Shown: piece after piece, positions 1 through 5,499 of the stretch
Layout of the letters: every line of letters starts with the position of its first letter
Numbering within the stretch: the stretch's first letter is position 1
From: an uncultured Cellvibrio sp.
GTDB taxonomy: Bacteria > Pseudomonadota > Gammaproteobacteria > Pseudomonadales > Cellvibrionaceae
Reading direction: 5' to 3'
DNA: 6,592 bases
Assembly: GCA_946886255.1 (NCBI GenBank)
Contig: CAMPIG010000275.1
Coordinates: forward strand, 1-6,592
The notes under the pieces: model-generated
Database searches by the model: none
The model's input: the letters and a program-made list of their open reading frames with translations, nothing else
Told to the model about the DNA's origin: nothing
Translations under genes and position numbers: made by a program

Positions 1-494
1 ACATGGCAGCGTTTACCAATTACTACACGTTTTACCTGATCGAAAAATTCTCGACTTCTGTTGCCGATGCACAATTGTTTTTATTTTTGTTTTTAGCCGC
101 AGTGGCACTGGGCACATTTGCCGGTGGTCCGATTGGCGATAAGGTCGGCCGCAAAGCCGTGATCTGGATTTCCATTCTCGGCGCTGCGCCTTTCACGCTA
201 CTTTTTCCCTACTGCAACCTGTTCTGGACGGCGGTGCTGTCGGTCGTGATCGGGCTGGTTTTATCCTCCGCGTTTTCCGCGATTGTGGTGCTCGCGCAGG
301 AATTGGTGCCCACTAAAATCGGCATGATTTCCGGGATATTTTTTGGTTTGATGTTTGGTATTAGCGGAATCGCAGCGGCGGGATTGGGCGCTTTAGCAGA
401 CGCAACGACCATCGAACATGTGTTTGACTACTGCGCTTATTTACCACTCATCGGCATAGTCACTATTTTATTGCCACGTATGAATCGCAGGTAA
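1..494 (+). CDS. fsr: Fsr-type MFS exporter, C-terminal fragment (cut by window start)
   Basis: This is the C-terminal part of a major facilitator superfamily exporter resembling the fosmidomycin resistance protein Fsr, an inner-membrane drug:proton antiporter. The open frame runs to the window edge, so the N-terminal half lies upstream. The ATG at base 3 is probably internal, because the family is about 400 residues long and only about 163 are visible. Numbering from that ATG, residues 41-51 (GGPIGDKVGRK) form the G-x-x-x-D-K/R-x-G-R-K cytoplasmic loop motif of the second MFS half. It is flanked by hydrophobic segments at about 23-42, 53-70, 73-96, 106-131 and 145-158. The stretches YYTFYLI, SAFSAIVVLAQELVP and GMISGIFFGLMFG are close to my recollection of E. 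coli Fsr. The tail is short and basic (MNRR). A hairpin follows the TAA stop directly. Family assignment is strong. The substrate is inferred, and a general efflux role is equally possible. Confidence 0.85.
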   Translation, partial: MAAFTNYYTFYLIEKFSTSVADAQLFLFLFLAAVALGTFAGGPIGDKVGRKAVIWISILGAAPFTLLFPYCNLFWTAVLSVVIGLVLSSAFSAIVVLAQELVPTKIGMISGIFFGLMFGISGIAAAGLGALADATTIEHVFDYCAYLPLIGIVTILLPRMNRR

Positions 495-498
495 TTCG

Positions 499-539
499 CA
501 GCGAAGCCGCGTGACTTCTTCCGCTTCGCTGTCATTTTC
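499..539 (+). terminator. Possible terminator after the Fsr-like gene
   Basis: A perfect 9-bp inverted repeat, CAGCGAAGC (499-507) and GCTTCGCTG (523-531), encloses a 15-nt loop and is followed by TCATTTTCC. The stem begins 4 nt after the stop codon, the right place for a Rho-independent terminator. The loop is long and the T tract is poor, so it may be weak or act only as a 3'-end stabiliser. Confidence 0.5.
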
Positions 540-597
540 CGACTAAAAAATCATCAATAAACCCCTATCTGTCATATCCCCGTCAGCCCGACATGGG

Positions 598-603
598 TAT
601 AAT
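598..603 (+). promoter_or_regulatory. Candidate -10 box of the typA promoter
   Basis: A perfect TATAAT hexamer lies 62 nt before the GTG start of typA, in the 171-nt gap after the Fsr-like gene. No convincing -35 box exists at 16-18 bp. The 17-bp position reads TATCCC, and a CTGTCA match at 569-574 is too far away (23-bp spacer). If used, transcription would start near 610 and give a leader of roughly 55 nt. The hexamer is clear, but its activity is inferred. Confidence 0.5.
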
Positions 604-665
604 GCGCGGCTTTTTACCGTCCTCCCTTTGCCTCAGCTGGCGCCAAATCCAAGAGAAACAACACT

Positions 666-1697
666 GTGACAGATCAATCCGCTATCGAAAAACTGCGTAA
701 TATCGCCATCATCGCCCACGTTGACCACGGTAAAACCTCCATGGTTGACCAGTTGTTGCGTCAATCCGGCACCCTTGACCGCCGCGAAGACAGCGGCGAC
801 CTGATCATGGATAGCAATGATCAGGAACGCGAACGTGGGATTACCATCCTCGCGAAAAACACCGCGATCAAATGGAACGATTACCGCATCAATATCGTGG
901 ACACTCCCGGACACGCCGACTTTGGCGGTGAAGTGGAGCGGGTTCTGTCGATGGTGGATTCAGTGCTGTTGATCGTAGACGCCGTGGGCGGACCCATGCC
1001 GCAGACGCGCTTCGTAACATCCAAAGCTTTTGAGCAGGGCTTGAATCCGATTGTCGTGATCAACAAGATCGACCGCCCTGGTGCTCGTCCAGAGTGGGTT
1101 ATCGATCAGGTATTCGAATTATTCGACCGTTTGGGTGCTACCGAAGACCAACTGGACTTCCCGGTGATTTACGCCTCGGCGTTGAATGGTGTGGCAGGTA
1201 CTGACCTGAACGACATCAAAGACGACATGACTCCACTGTTCCAGATGATCGTCGACAAGGTGAAGCCGCCGGTGGTTGACCTTGATGGCCCATTCCAGAT
1301 GCAGATCTCTGCGCTGGACTACAGCAGCTACGTAGGCGTTATCGGTATCGGCCGTATCACGCGCGGCAGTCTGTCGCCGAACCAGCAAATTGTGGTGGTT
1401 GACCACGAAGGCAATCAACGCAAAGCGAAAGTACTGCAAGTGATGGGTTACCACGGCTTGCAACGTATCGAAACGACCAAAGCCTATGCTGGCGACATCG
1501 TTTGTATTACCGGTGTGGACAAGTTGGGCATCTCTGACACCCTGTGTAGTCCGGATTGCATCGAAGCATTGCCTGCTTTGTCAATCGACGAACCGACCGT
1601 GAGCATGACCTTCCAGGTCAACGATTCACCCTTCGCCGGTAAAGAAGGCAAGTTCGTCACCAGCCGTAATATCAAAGACCGTCTGGAGCAGAGCTGA
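666..1697 (+). CDS. typA: TypA/BipA N-terminal part: GTPase domain and domain II
   Basis: This 343-residue frame encodes the N-terminal half of TypA and ends in a premature TGA caused by the frameshift. All nucleotide-binding motifs are present: G1/P-loop AHVDHGKT at 17-24, the switch I region RGIT at 57-60, G3 DTPGH at 79-83, G4 NKID at 133-136 and G5 SAL at 171-173. The histidine at 83 corresponds to the catalytic histidine of translational GTPases. A beta-barrel domain II follows at about 204-295 ([22 protein letters not shown] begins it). The frame breaks off inside domain III, just after [10 protein letters not shown] (325-334). The last residues, EQS, replace the expected E-Q-E-L-I-A-N-V. 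If translated as it stands, the product would have the G domain and domain II but lack the parts that contact the ribosomal A site. Confidence 0.85.
   Translation: MTDQSAIEKLRNIAIIAHVDHGKTSMVDQLLRQSGTLDRREDSGDLIMDSNDQERERGITILAKNTAIKWNDYRINIVDTPGHADFGGEVERVLSMVDSVLLIVDAVGGPMPQTRFVTSKAFEQGLNPIVVINKIDRPGARPEWVIDQVFELFDRLGATEDQLDFPVIYASALNGVAGTDLNDIKDDMTPLFQMIVDKVKPPVVDLDGPFQMQISALDYSSYVGVIGIGRITRGSLSPNQQIVVVDHEGNQRKAKVLQVMGYHGLQRIETTKAYAGDIVCITGVDKLGISDTLCSPDCIEALPALSIDEPTVSMTFQVNDSPFAGKEGKFVTSRNIKDRLEQS
1689..1697 (+). other. Frameshift site in typA (one G apparently missing)
   Basis: The frame reads CAG AGC TGA here, whereas the protein family calls for CAG GAG CTG ATC. Inserting one G beside base 1691 removes the stop and joins the two halves exactly. 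The base falls in a GG pair, not a long homopolymer. No X-XXY-YYZ slippery heptamer or adjacent strong stem is visible, so programmed frameshifting is unlikely. Confidence 0.85.
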
Positions 1698-2488
1698 TCG
1701 CCAACGTGGCACTGCGTGTTCAACAAGGCGACAGCCCGGACAAATTTATCGTCTCAGGTCGCGGCGAATTGCACCTGTCGGTATTGATCGAGAATATGCG
1801 TCGCGAAGGTTTTGAGTTAGGCGTGTCGCGTCCGGAAGTGGTACAGAAAATCGTCGACGGCGAAGTACACGAACCCTACGAGCAAGTGGTTATCGACGTT
1901 GAAGAACATCACCAGGGTTCGGTGATGGAAGAACTCGGTCTGCGTAAAGGCGAACTGACTAACATGGAGCCGGATGGCAAAGGCCGTATCAAACTGGAAT
2001 TCCTGTGTCCGTCGCGCGGTTTAATCGGCTTCCGTGGCCAGTTCCTGACCATGACTTCTGGTTCCGGCATCATGACCAGCATCTTCGACCACTACGGTCC
2101 GGTTAAAGAAGGTGAAGTGGCGAAGCGTCAGAACGGTGTGCTGGTGTCCATGGTGAAAGGTAAGACCCTCGCCTACGGTTTGCACCCGCTGCAAGATCGT
2201 GGTCGTTTGTTCCTCGGCGCTGGCGTGGAAGTGTATGAAGGCCAGATCGTTGGTTTGCACTCACGTGGTAATGATCTGGTGGTTAACCCTACCAAAGCCA
2301 AGCAGTTGACCAACGTGCGCGCTTCCGGTACTGACGACGCCCTGACCTTATCCCCGCCGGTTCGCCACACCCTGGAACAAGCACTGGAATTTATTGAAGA
2401 CGATGAATTGGTAGAAGTTACGCCGCAAAGCATTCGTCTGCGTAAAAAACTGCTGAGTGAAAACGATCGTAAACGCGCTAAAAAATAA
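1691..2488 (+). CDS. typA: TypA/BipA C-terminal part: domains III, V and BipA-specific CTD (no own start)
   Basis: This is the second half of the same gene, in the frame one base back from the first. Homology resumes at the GAG of 1691-1693, which overlaps the upstream frame, and runs to TAA at 2486-2488. The only nearby start-like codon is GTG at 1706, which is really the valine of N-V-A-L-R-V and has no ribosome binding site at proper spacing. Domain III carries SGRGELHLSVLIENMRREGF. Domain V holds EPYEQVVIDVEEHHQGSV and PSRGLIGFRGQFLTMTSGSG. The BipA-specific C-terminal domain includes QDRGRLFLGAGVEVYEGQIV, LTNVRASGTDDA and LEQALEFIEDDELVEVTPQS, and ends in a basic tail. These are family hallmarks and appear fully conserved, which argues against long-term loss of function. 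Confidence 0.8.
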   Translation, partial: ELIANVALRVQQGDSPDKFIVSGRGELHLSVLIENMRREGFELGVSRPEVVQKIVDGEVHEPYEQVVIDVEEHHQGSVMEELGLRKGELTNMEPDGKGRIKLEFLCPSRGLIGFRGQFLTMTSGSGIMTSIFDHYGPVKEGEVAKRQNGVLVSMVKGKTLAYGLHPLQDRGRLFLGAGVEVYEGQIVGLHSRGNDLVVNPTKAKQLTNVRASGTDDALTLSPPVRHTLEQALEFIEDDELVEVTPQSIRLRKKLLSENDRKRAKK

Positions 2489-2505
2489 TTCTTTGCGGTA
2501 ATCAT

Positions 2506-2553
2506 AATGCCCATTTACGGTCGATAACATCGACGCAGTAAATGGGCATTTTT
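2506..2553 (+). terminator. Strong two-tier Rho-independent terminator of typA
   Basis: A perfect 13-bp stem, AATGCCCATTTAC (2506-2518) and GTAAATGGGCATT (2538-2550), is followed by an uninterrupted T run to 2553. Inside its 19-nt loop sits a second perfect hairpin, GTCGAT-AAC-ATCGAC (2520-2534). It lies 17 nt after the typA stop and 25 nt before the next start codon. The AAT at the base of the left arm gives it only a partial A tract for the reverse direction. Confidence 0.9.
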
Positions 2554-2578
2554 ATTGGTGGGTTATTTCCTGTAAGCC

Positions 2579-3385
2579 ATGCCGGATATTCCATTTTTAA
2601 TTTCTTTTTTTCTGTTAGGTGCGATCACCGGATTTTGCGCCGGGCTCTTCGGTATTGGTGGCGGTGGCATTATGGTGCCGATGTTAACGCTGTTGTTCAC
2701 CACGCAACAATTTCCTGAAGCCCATCTTGTGCATCTCGCATTGGGTACCTCTATGGCCGCGATTGTGCCAACGGCACTGGCGAGTGTGCGGGCGCACCAT
2801 CGTCATCGAGCTGTGCTCTGGCCGATAGTCATTAAAATTGTGCCGGGGATTATCGTAGGCACATTTGCAGCGACCTTTATGGCAAGTTATCTTCCCGCTG
2901 AACCTCTCGCGATTTTATTTTCTTGTTTTATGACATTCGTTGCGGTGCAGATGATACGCAACCGTCGTCCCACGCCCGCGCGACAATTGCCGAAGGCGCC
3001 AACAATTGCCGGCGTGGGGGTGGGGATTGGTGGTATTTCAGCGCTGGTGGCCATCGGCGGTGGCACGTTAACGGTACCCTTTTTGACCTGGTGTAACGTG
3101 AGTTTACCGATAGCCATCGGTACCTCAGCGGCGGTGGGCTTTCCCATCGCCGTGGCTGGCGCTGTTGGTTATCTTGTTAACGGTTGGGCTGTGGAGGGTT
3201 TGCCACACTTCACTTTGGGCTTTATCTACTGGCCCGCGGTGGTTGCCATGGCGGCTATGAGTTTTATCACCGCACCCTTGGGTGCAAAACTCGCGCACCG
3301 TTTACCGGTGAGCCACCTAAAAAAGTGGTTTGCGGCATTGCTTGTCGCGCTATCGTTACAGATGCTTTATACGTTGATGTTTTGA
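2579..3385 (+). CDS. TauE/SafE-family sulfite/anion permease-like membrane protein
   Basis: This is a 268-residue polytopic inner-membrane protein of the TauE/SafE family (formerly DUF81), whose members are linked to export of sulfite, sulfoacetate and other small organic or sulfur anions. The family's internal duplication is plain. GLFGIGGGGIMVPML (22-36) recurs as ALVAIGGGTLTVPFL (155-169), and LALGTSMAAIVPTALAS (53-69) recurs as IAIGTSAAVGFPIAVAG (178-194). About eight hydrophobic segments are visible, with a basic loop at 126-139. The ATG at 2579 is taken because it places the first membrane segment at residue 5. Its ribosome binding site is poor (GTAAG at best). It follows the typA terminator closely, so its promoter must overlap that region or expression is low. 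A REP palindrome begins 11 nt after the stop. The substrate cannot be deduced, and no sulfur-metabolism gene is nearby. Confidence 0.88.
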   Translation: MPDIPFLISFFLLGAITGFCAGLFGIGGGGIMVPMLTLLFTTQQFPEAHLVHLALGTSMAAIVPTALASVRAHHRHRAVLWPIVIKIVPGIIVGTFAATFMASYLPAEPLAILFSCFMTFVAVQMIRNRRPTPARQLPKAPTIAGVGVGIGGISALVAIGGGTLTVPFLTWCNVSLPIAIGTSAAVGFPIAVAGAVGYLVNGWAVEGLPHFTLGFIYWPAVVAMAAMSFITAPLGAKLAHRLPVSHLKKWFAALLVALSLQMLYTLMF

Positions 3386-3396
3386 TAGTGTCTCAA

Positions 3397-3426
3397 GTCG
3401 GATTACGCTGCGCTAATCCGACCTAC
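3397..3426 (-). repeat. REP-like palindrome A (subtype 1)
   Basis: Perfect 9-bp arms GTCGGATTA (3397-3405) and TAATCCGAC (3414-3422) surround the core CGCTGCGC, with CTAC at 3423-3426. Read on the minus strand this is GTAG + stem + GCGCAGCG + stem, the GTAG-headed layout of REP elements recognised by RAYT transposases. It lies 11 nt after the TauE-like gene and faces copy B head to head across 11 nt. Confidence 0.88.
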
Positions 3427-3437
3427 GGGGGTGCAAT

Positions 3438-3469
3438 GTAGGTCGAATTAGCCATAGGCGTAATCCAAC
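3438..3469 (+). repeat. REP-like palindrome B (subtype 2, decayed)
   Basis: The order is GTAG (3438-3441), arm GTCGAATTA (3442-3450), core GCCATAGGCG (3451-3460) and arm TAATCCAAC (3461-3469). Compared with copy D, both arms carry one G-to-A change, each giving a C-A mismatch, so this copy is weaker. The core still folds as GCC-ATA-GGC with an unpaired G. It is oriented opposite to copy A, making an inverted BIME-like pair in the leader of the DUF924 gene. Confidence 0.82.
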
Positions 3470-3494
3470 ACTCACCCTACAAACGGAGTCCACA

Positions 3495-4031
3495 ATGAGC
3501 GAAACCGTATTATCTTTTTGGTTCACCGAACTCACACCCGAACAATGGTGGGTAAAAGACGAAGCTCTCGATCAACGCATCCGCGAGAGATTCAGTGATA
3601 TACATTCACAAGCCGCACACTGTGAATTGTTTACATGGCGAGGCACCGCGCGAGGCCGGTTAGCCGAAATTATTGTGCTGGATCAATTTTCCCGCAATAT
3701 GTTTCGCGATTCACCCCAAGCGTTCTCCTGCGATACGTTAGCCTTAGCACTTGCGCAGGAAGCAATTGCCAGCGGAGCGGATAACGCATTGACCGCCGTC
3801 GAACGCAGTTTTTTATACATGCCCTATATGCACAGTGAGTCATTAGTGATTCATGAGGAAGCCGTGCGGCTATTTACGGCGAATGGTATCCAGAATAATC
3901 TGGATTTTGAATTCCAACATAAAACGATCATTGAAAAGTTTGGGCGTTACCCGCATCGCAATAACATATTGGGGCGGGAATCTACGGCGGAGGAGTTGGT
4001 ATTTTTGCAGCAGCCGGGATCGAGTTTTTGA
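3495..4031 (+). CDS. DUF924 family protein, function unknown
   Basis: This is a 178-residue, probably cytosolic protein of the DUF924 family, which has a TPR-like all-helical fold and no established biochemical role. The family signature is complete: FWF near the start (8-10) with WW at 18-19, LDQFSRNMFRDSPQAF (62-77), ERSFLYMPYMHSE (103-115), and the C-terminal FGRYPHRNNILGRESTAEE (149-167). Length is normal for the family, so the gene looks intact. There is no signal peptide or membrane segment. The ATG at 3495 is well supported by GGAG at 3485-3488, 6 nt upstream. Its leader is occupied by REP copies A and B, and no clear promoter is visible, so it may be read from within or beyond that repeat pair. 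It converges with the MFS gene on the other strand, with a third REP copy between them. I can give no function. Confidence 0.9.
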   Translation: MSETVLSFWFTELTPEQWWVKDEALDQRIRERFSDIHSQAAHCELFTWRGTARGRLAEIIVLDQFSRNMFRDSPQAFSCDTLALALAQEAIASGADNALTAVERSFLYMPYMHSESLVIHEEAVRLFTANGIQNNLDFEFQHKTIIEKFGRYPHRNNILGRESTAEELVFLQQPGSSF

Positions 4032-4049
4032 TTTTTGAAATGGCTGATT

Positions 4050-4079
4050 GTCGGATTACACTGCGCTAATTCGACCTAC
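4050..4079 (-). repeat. REP-like palindrome C (subtype 1), between convergent genes
   Basis: Arms GTCGGATTA (4050-4058) and TAATTCGAC (4067-4075) flank the core CACTGCGC, with CTAC (minus-strand GTAG) at 4076-4079. The single arm difference becomes a G-U wobble in plus-strand RNA. It lies exactly midway between the two convergent stop codons, 18 nt from each. No T tract follows on either side, so it is a poor intrinsic terminator but could block 3' exonucleases on both transcripts. Confidence 0.85.
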
Positions 4080-4097
4080 CCTAAACAAGACCAACAT

Positions 4098-5312
4098 TCA
4101 CACCGAAAAATAAACCTGCCGAATATGCGGCAACTTTATCAACACCACGATGCCAAACACAGCTGCCGCTGCGCCGAGCAACCATTGCAAATTCACCCAG
4201 TGAGCACTAGCGCCGAAAATAAATGCGCCCAAGGCAGGGCCGGCGCGAAAGATCAAACCGTACAACGCCATTACCCGTCCTTTCATGGCTGGTTCGCTCA
4301 GCGTTTGCGCCATGGTTTGCATACCGATATTGCACACCACATGAAAAATGCCGGCAATGACAATGATAAGCACCACCCATTCCAATTGCGTGGTAAATGA
4401 AAAAATCATCAAGGTGGCAGCAATACCGATGGCGGCACCGAAGGTGATGTTAATCAAATGATCGGCGGGCTTGGCTTTTAACATCCAGATCGCACCGAGC
4501 AAAGCACCGAACCCTTGCGCACTCATCAACCACGACAAGGTTTGCGGGCCGCCGCGCAGAATGTCGCCCGCGATGGCCGGAAATAATTCACTGAACGGTC
4601 GCGCCAGTAAGGCAAACCCCAACGCCAAGATAAATAACGTAGCGATAACCGGTGTGTGGCGAATGTAAGAAAAGCCGGAACCTATGTCATGAAAAATATG
4701 CGTGGTGCGCGGCGAAAGCCCCGGCCGATTAATATGCCGACGCACCCACACAATCACACTCACCAGTGCAATAAATGAAAATGCATTGATCAGAAAAACC
4801 TGTTCGATATGACCGGTCACCATCACCAGTCCGGCGATAGCAGGGCCGAGACTGCGGGCCAGATTCACCGCAATGGAATTGGTGGCGATGGCTTGCGACA
4901 TTTGCTCCGGTGGCGCCAGAGAGCCGATCACCACCATGCGCACGGGCTGATTAAAACCTTGCACGCTGGCGTCAGCAATCGACCACAACAGTAACAGCCA
5001 AATCGTCAACAGGCCGCTGGCCGTCATAGCCCAAAGCGACAACGTCAATAAAATCAGAAGGGTTTGCGTGAACAGAATCAACCGAAAAGGATTGCTGCGA
5101 TCAGTCACCGCGCCCGCCAGCGGCGCAACCCACAGCGCCGCGATCAAATCGCTCATGGCAATGGCACCCACCCATGCCGGGGAATGCGTCAGTTCCCAGG
5201 TCAGCCAACCCACTGCCGTTTTCTGCATCCAGCTGCCGAGCGACGATAAACCATGCCCGGCGCTAAAGATCACAAAGTGGGGAATACCGTGGCGGGTCAT
5301 TAATGAATTCAT
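4098..5312 (-). CDS. MFS_3 (EntS-like) major facilitator exporter
   Basis: This is a 404-residue inner-membrane transporter with about 12 hydrophobic segments, of the MFS_3 group that includes the enterobactin exporter EntS and many uncharacterised efflux proteins. Seen motifs: SLGSWMQKTAVGWL (24-37), typical of the group's first helix; the GAVTDR loop motif (67-72); NQPVRMVVIGSLAP (121-134); NSIAVNLARSLGPAIAG (145-161); and KGRVMALYGLIFRAGPALGA (344-363) in the second half. A central cytoplasmic loop spans about 191-220. I chose ATG at 5312, preceded by AAGAG (5317-5321) at 4 nt. A TTG at 5330 would add six residues (LVKRL after the initiator), and an ATG at 5300 has no ribosome binding site. 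The gene follows hemH on the same strand after 187 nt that hold two REP copies and a possible promoter. No siderophore gene is nearby, so the substrate is unknown. Confidence 0.88.
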   Translation of the reverse strand: MNSLMTRHGIPHFVIFSAGHGLSSLGSWMQKTAVGWLTWELTHSPAWVGAIAMSDLIAALWVAPLAGAVTDRSNPFRLILFTQTLLILLTLSLWAMTASGLLTIWLLLLWSIADASVQGFNQPVRMVVIGSLAPPEQMSQAIATNSIAVNLARSLGPAIAGLVMVTGHIEQVFLINAFSFIALVSVIVWVRRHINRPGLSPRTTHIFHDIGSGFSYIRHTPVIATLFILALGFALLARPFSELFPAIAGDILRGGPQTLSWLMSAQGFGALLGAIWMLKAKPADHLINITFGAAIGIAATLMIFSFTTQLEWVVLIIVIAGIFHVVCNIGMQTMAQTLSEPAMKGRVMALYGLIFRAGPALGAFIFGASAHWVNLQWLLGAAAAVFGIVVLIKLPHIRQVYFSV

Positions 5313-5355
5313 GAGTCTCTTGACCAGCAAACCGCTCTATTTACGCCGCAACAAT

Positions 5356-5388
5356 GTAGGTCGGATTAGCCACCGGCGTAATCCGACA
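5356..5388 (+). repeat. REP-like palindrome D (subtype 2)
   Basis: The order is GTAG (5356-5359), arm GTCGGATTA (5360-5368), core GCCACCGGCG (5369-5378) and arm TAATCCGAC (5379-5387), then A. The arms pair perfectly over 9 bp. The core extends the hairpin by GCC-ACC-GGC and leaves one unpaired G. It shares its upstream flank CAAT with copy B. It lies in the probable leader of the MFS_3 gene, 43 nt before that start codon. Confidence 0.88.
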
Positions 5389-5396
5389 AACAGCTT

Positions 5397-5425
5397 GATA
5401 TAAAGATCCTGCTACAACCTTGCAA
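5397..5425 (-). promoter_or_regulatory. Candidate promoter of the MFS_3 gene
   Basis: On the minus strand TTGCAA (5425-5420) and TATATC (5402-5397) are separated by exactly 17 bp, each matching four of six sigma-70 consensus bases. Transcription would start near 5390, at the edge of REP copy D, so that palindrome would sit at the 5' end of the messenger. This is only a consensus match, and readthrough from hemH is an alternative. Confidence 0.3.
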
Positions 5426-5467
5426 CCATATTGCGTGCTATGGGTTTTGGGTTTTGGCGAGTGTGAT

Positions 5468-5497
5468 GTCGGATTACGCTACGCTAATCCGACCTAC
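5468..5497 (-). repeat. REP-like palindrome E (subtype 1), abutting the hemH stop
   Basis: Arms GTCGGATTA (5468-5476) and TAATCCGAC (5485-5493) pair perfectly around the core CGCTACGC, with CTAC at 5494-5497 giving a minus-strand GTAG. It starts 2 nt after the hemH stop codon in the direction of transcription. With copy D, 79 nt away and inverted, it makes a second subtype 1/subtype 2 pair. There is no T tract behind it, so 3'-end stabilisation is more likely than termination. Confidence 0.88.
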
Positions 5498-5499
5498 GG

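Larger units (their letters stand above)
666..2488 (+). pseudogene. typA: typA/bipA translational GTPase, whole gene interrupted by a single-base frameshift
   Basis: TypA/BipA is an EF-G-like GTPase that binds the 70S ribosome and supports 50S assembly and growth under stress or cold. The two adjoining open frames read as one protein if a single G is restored: the CAG at 1689-1691 is followed by AGCTGATC where homologues need GAGCTGATC (E-L-I). With that base the product would be 607 residues, the same length as E. coli BipA. The start is GTG at 666, preceded by AAGAGA (651-656) at a 9-nt spacing. This choice puts the P-loop at residue 17, a few residues later than in E. coli. Both halves are otherwise undamaged: no second stop, no eroded motif, and downstream codons in normal use. 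That points to a sequencing or assembly error, or a very recent mutation, rather than an old pseudogene. The gene has its own -10 box and a strong terminator, so it is probably monocistronic. Confidence 0.9.

Noticed and set aside
529..575. Direct repeat CTGTCAT at 529-535 and 569-575 upstream of typA as an operator
   Set aside because: A 7-mer repeated once 40 bp apart, with the first copy partly inside the hairpin stem, is too weak to call a binding site.
1683..1708. Programmed -1 ribosomal frameshift in typA
   Set aside because: No slippery heptamer of the X-XXY-YYZ kind and no evident downstream pseudoknot. Recoding is not known for TypA, and a single missing base explains the data more simply.
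2173..2514. Minus-strand open frame of 113 codons over the end of typA
   Set aside because: It is a shadow of conserved typA codons, crosses into the terminator stem, and has no recognisable domain.
3184..3441. Second plus-strand open frame overlapping the end of the TauE-like gene
   Set aside because: It lies in another frame of a clearly coding membrane protein, runs into REP copies A and B, and its product resembles no family I know.
4098..4400. Plus-strand open frame continuing past the DUF924 gene
   Set aside because: It overlaps the 3' part of the MFS_3 exporter antisense, has a low-complexity His/Gln-rich product and no ribosome binding site.
4098..5312. Naming the exporter entS with a role in siderophore export
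   Set aside because: Only family-level similarity is visible. No enterobactin or other siderophore genes, nor a Fur box I could support, are in the window.
5442..5457. GGGTTTTGGGTTTTGG, a telomere-like or G-quadruplex motif
   Set aside because: It has only two GGG runs plus one GG, too few for a stable four-tract quadruplex. Most likely chance in a short AT/GT-rich gap.
3397..5497. CRISPR array
   Set aside because: The repeats are palindromic, occur in both orientations, differ in core, and are spaced from 11 nt to over 1 kb with genes between them. No cas gene is present.
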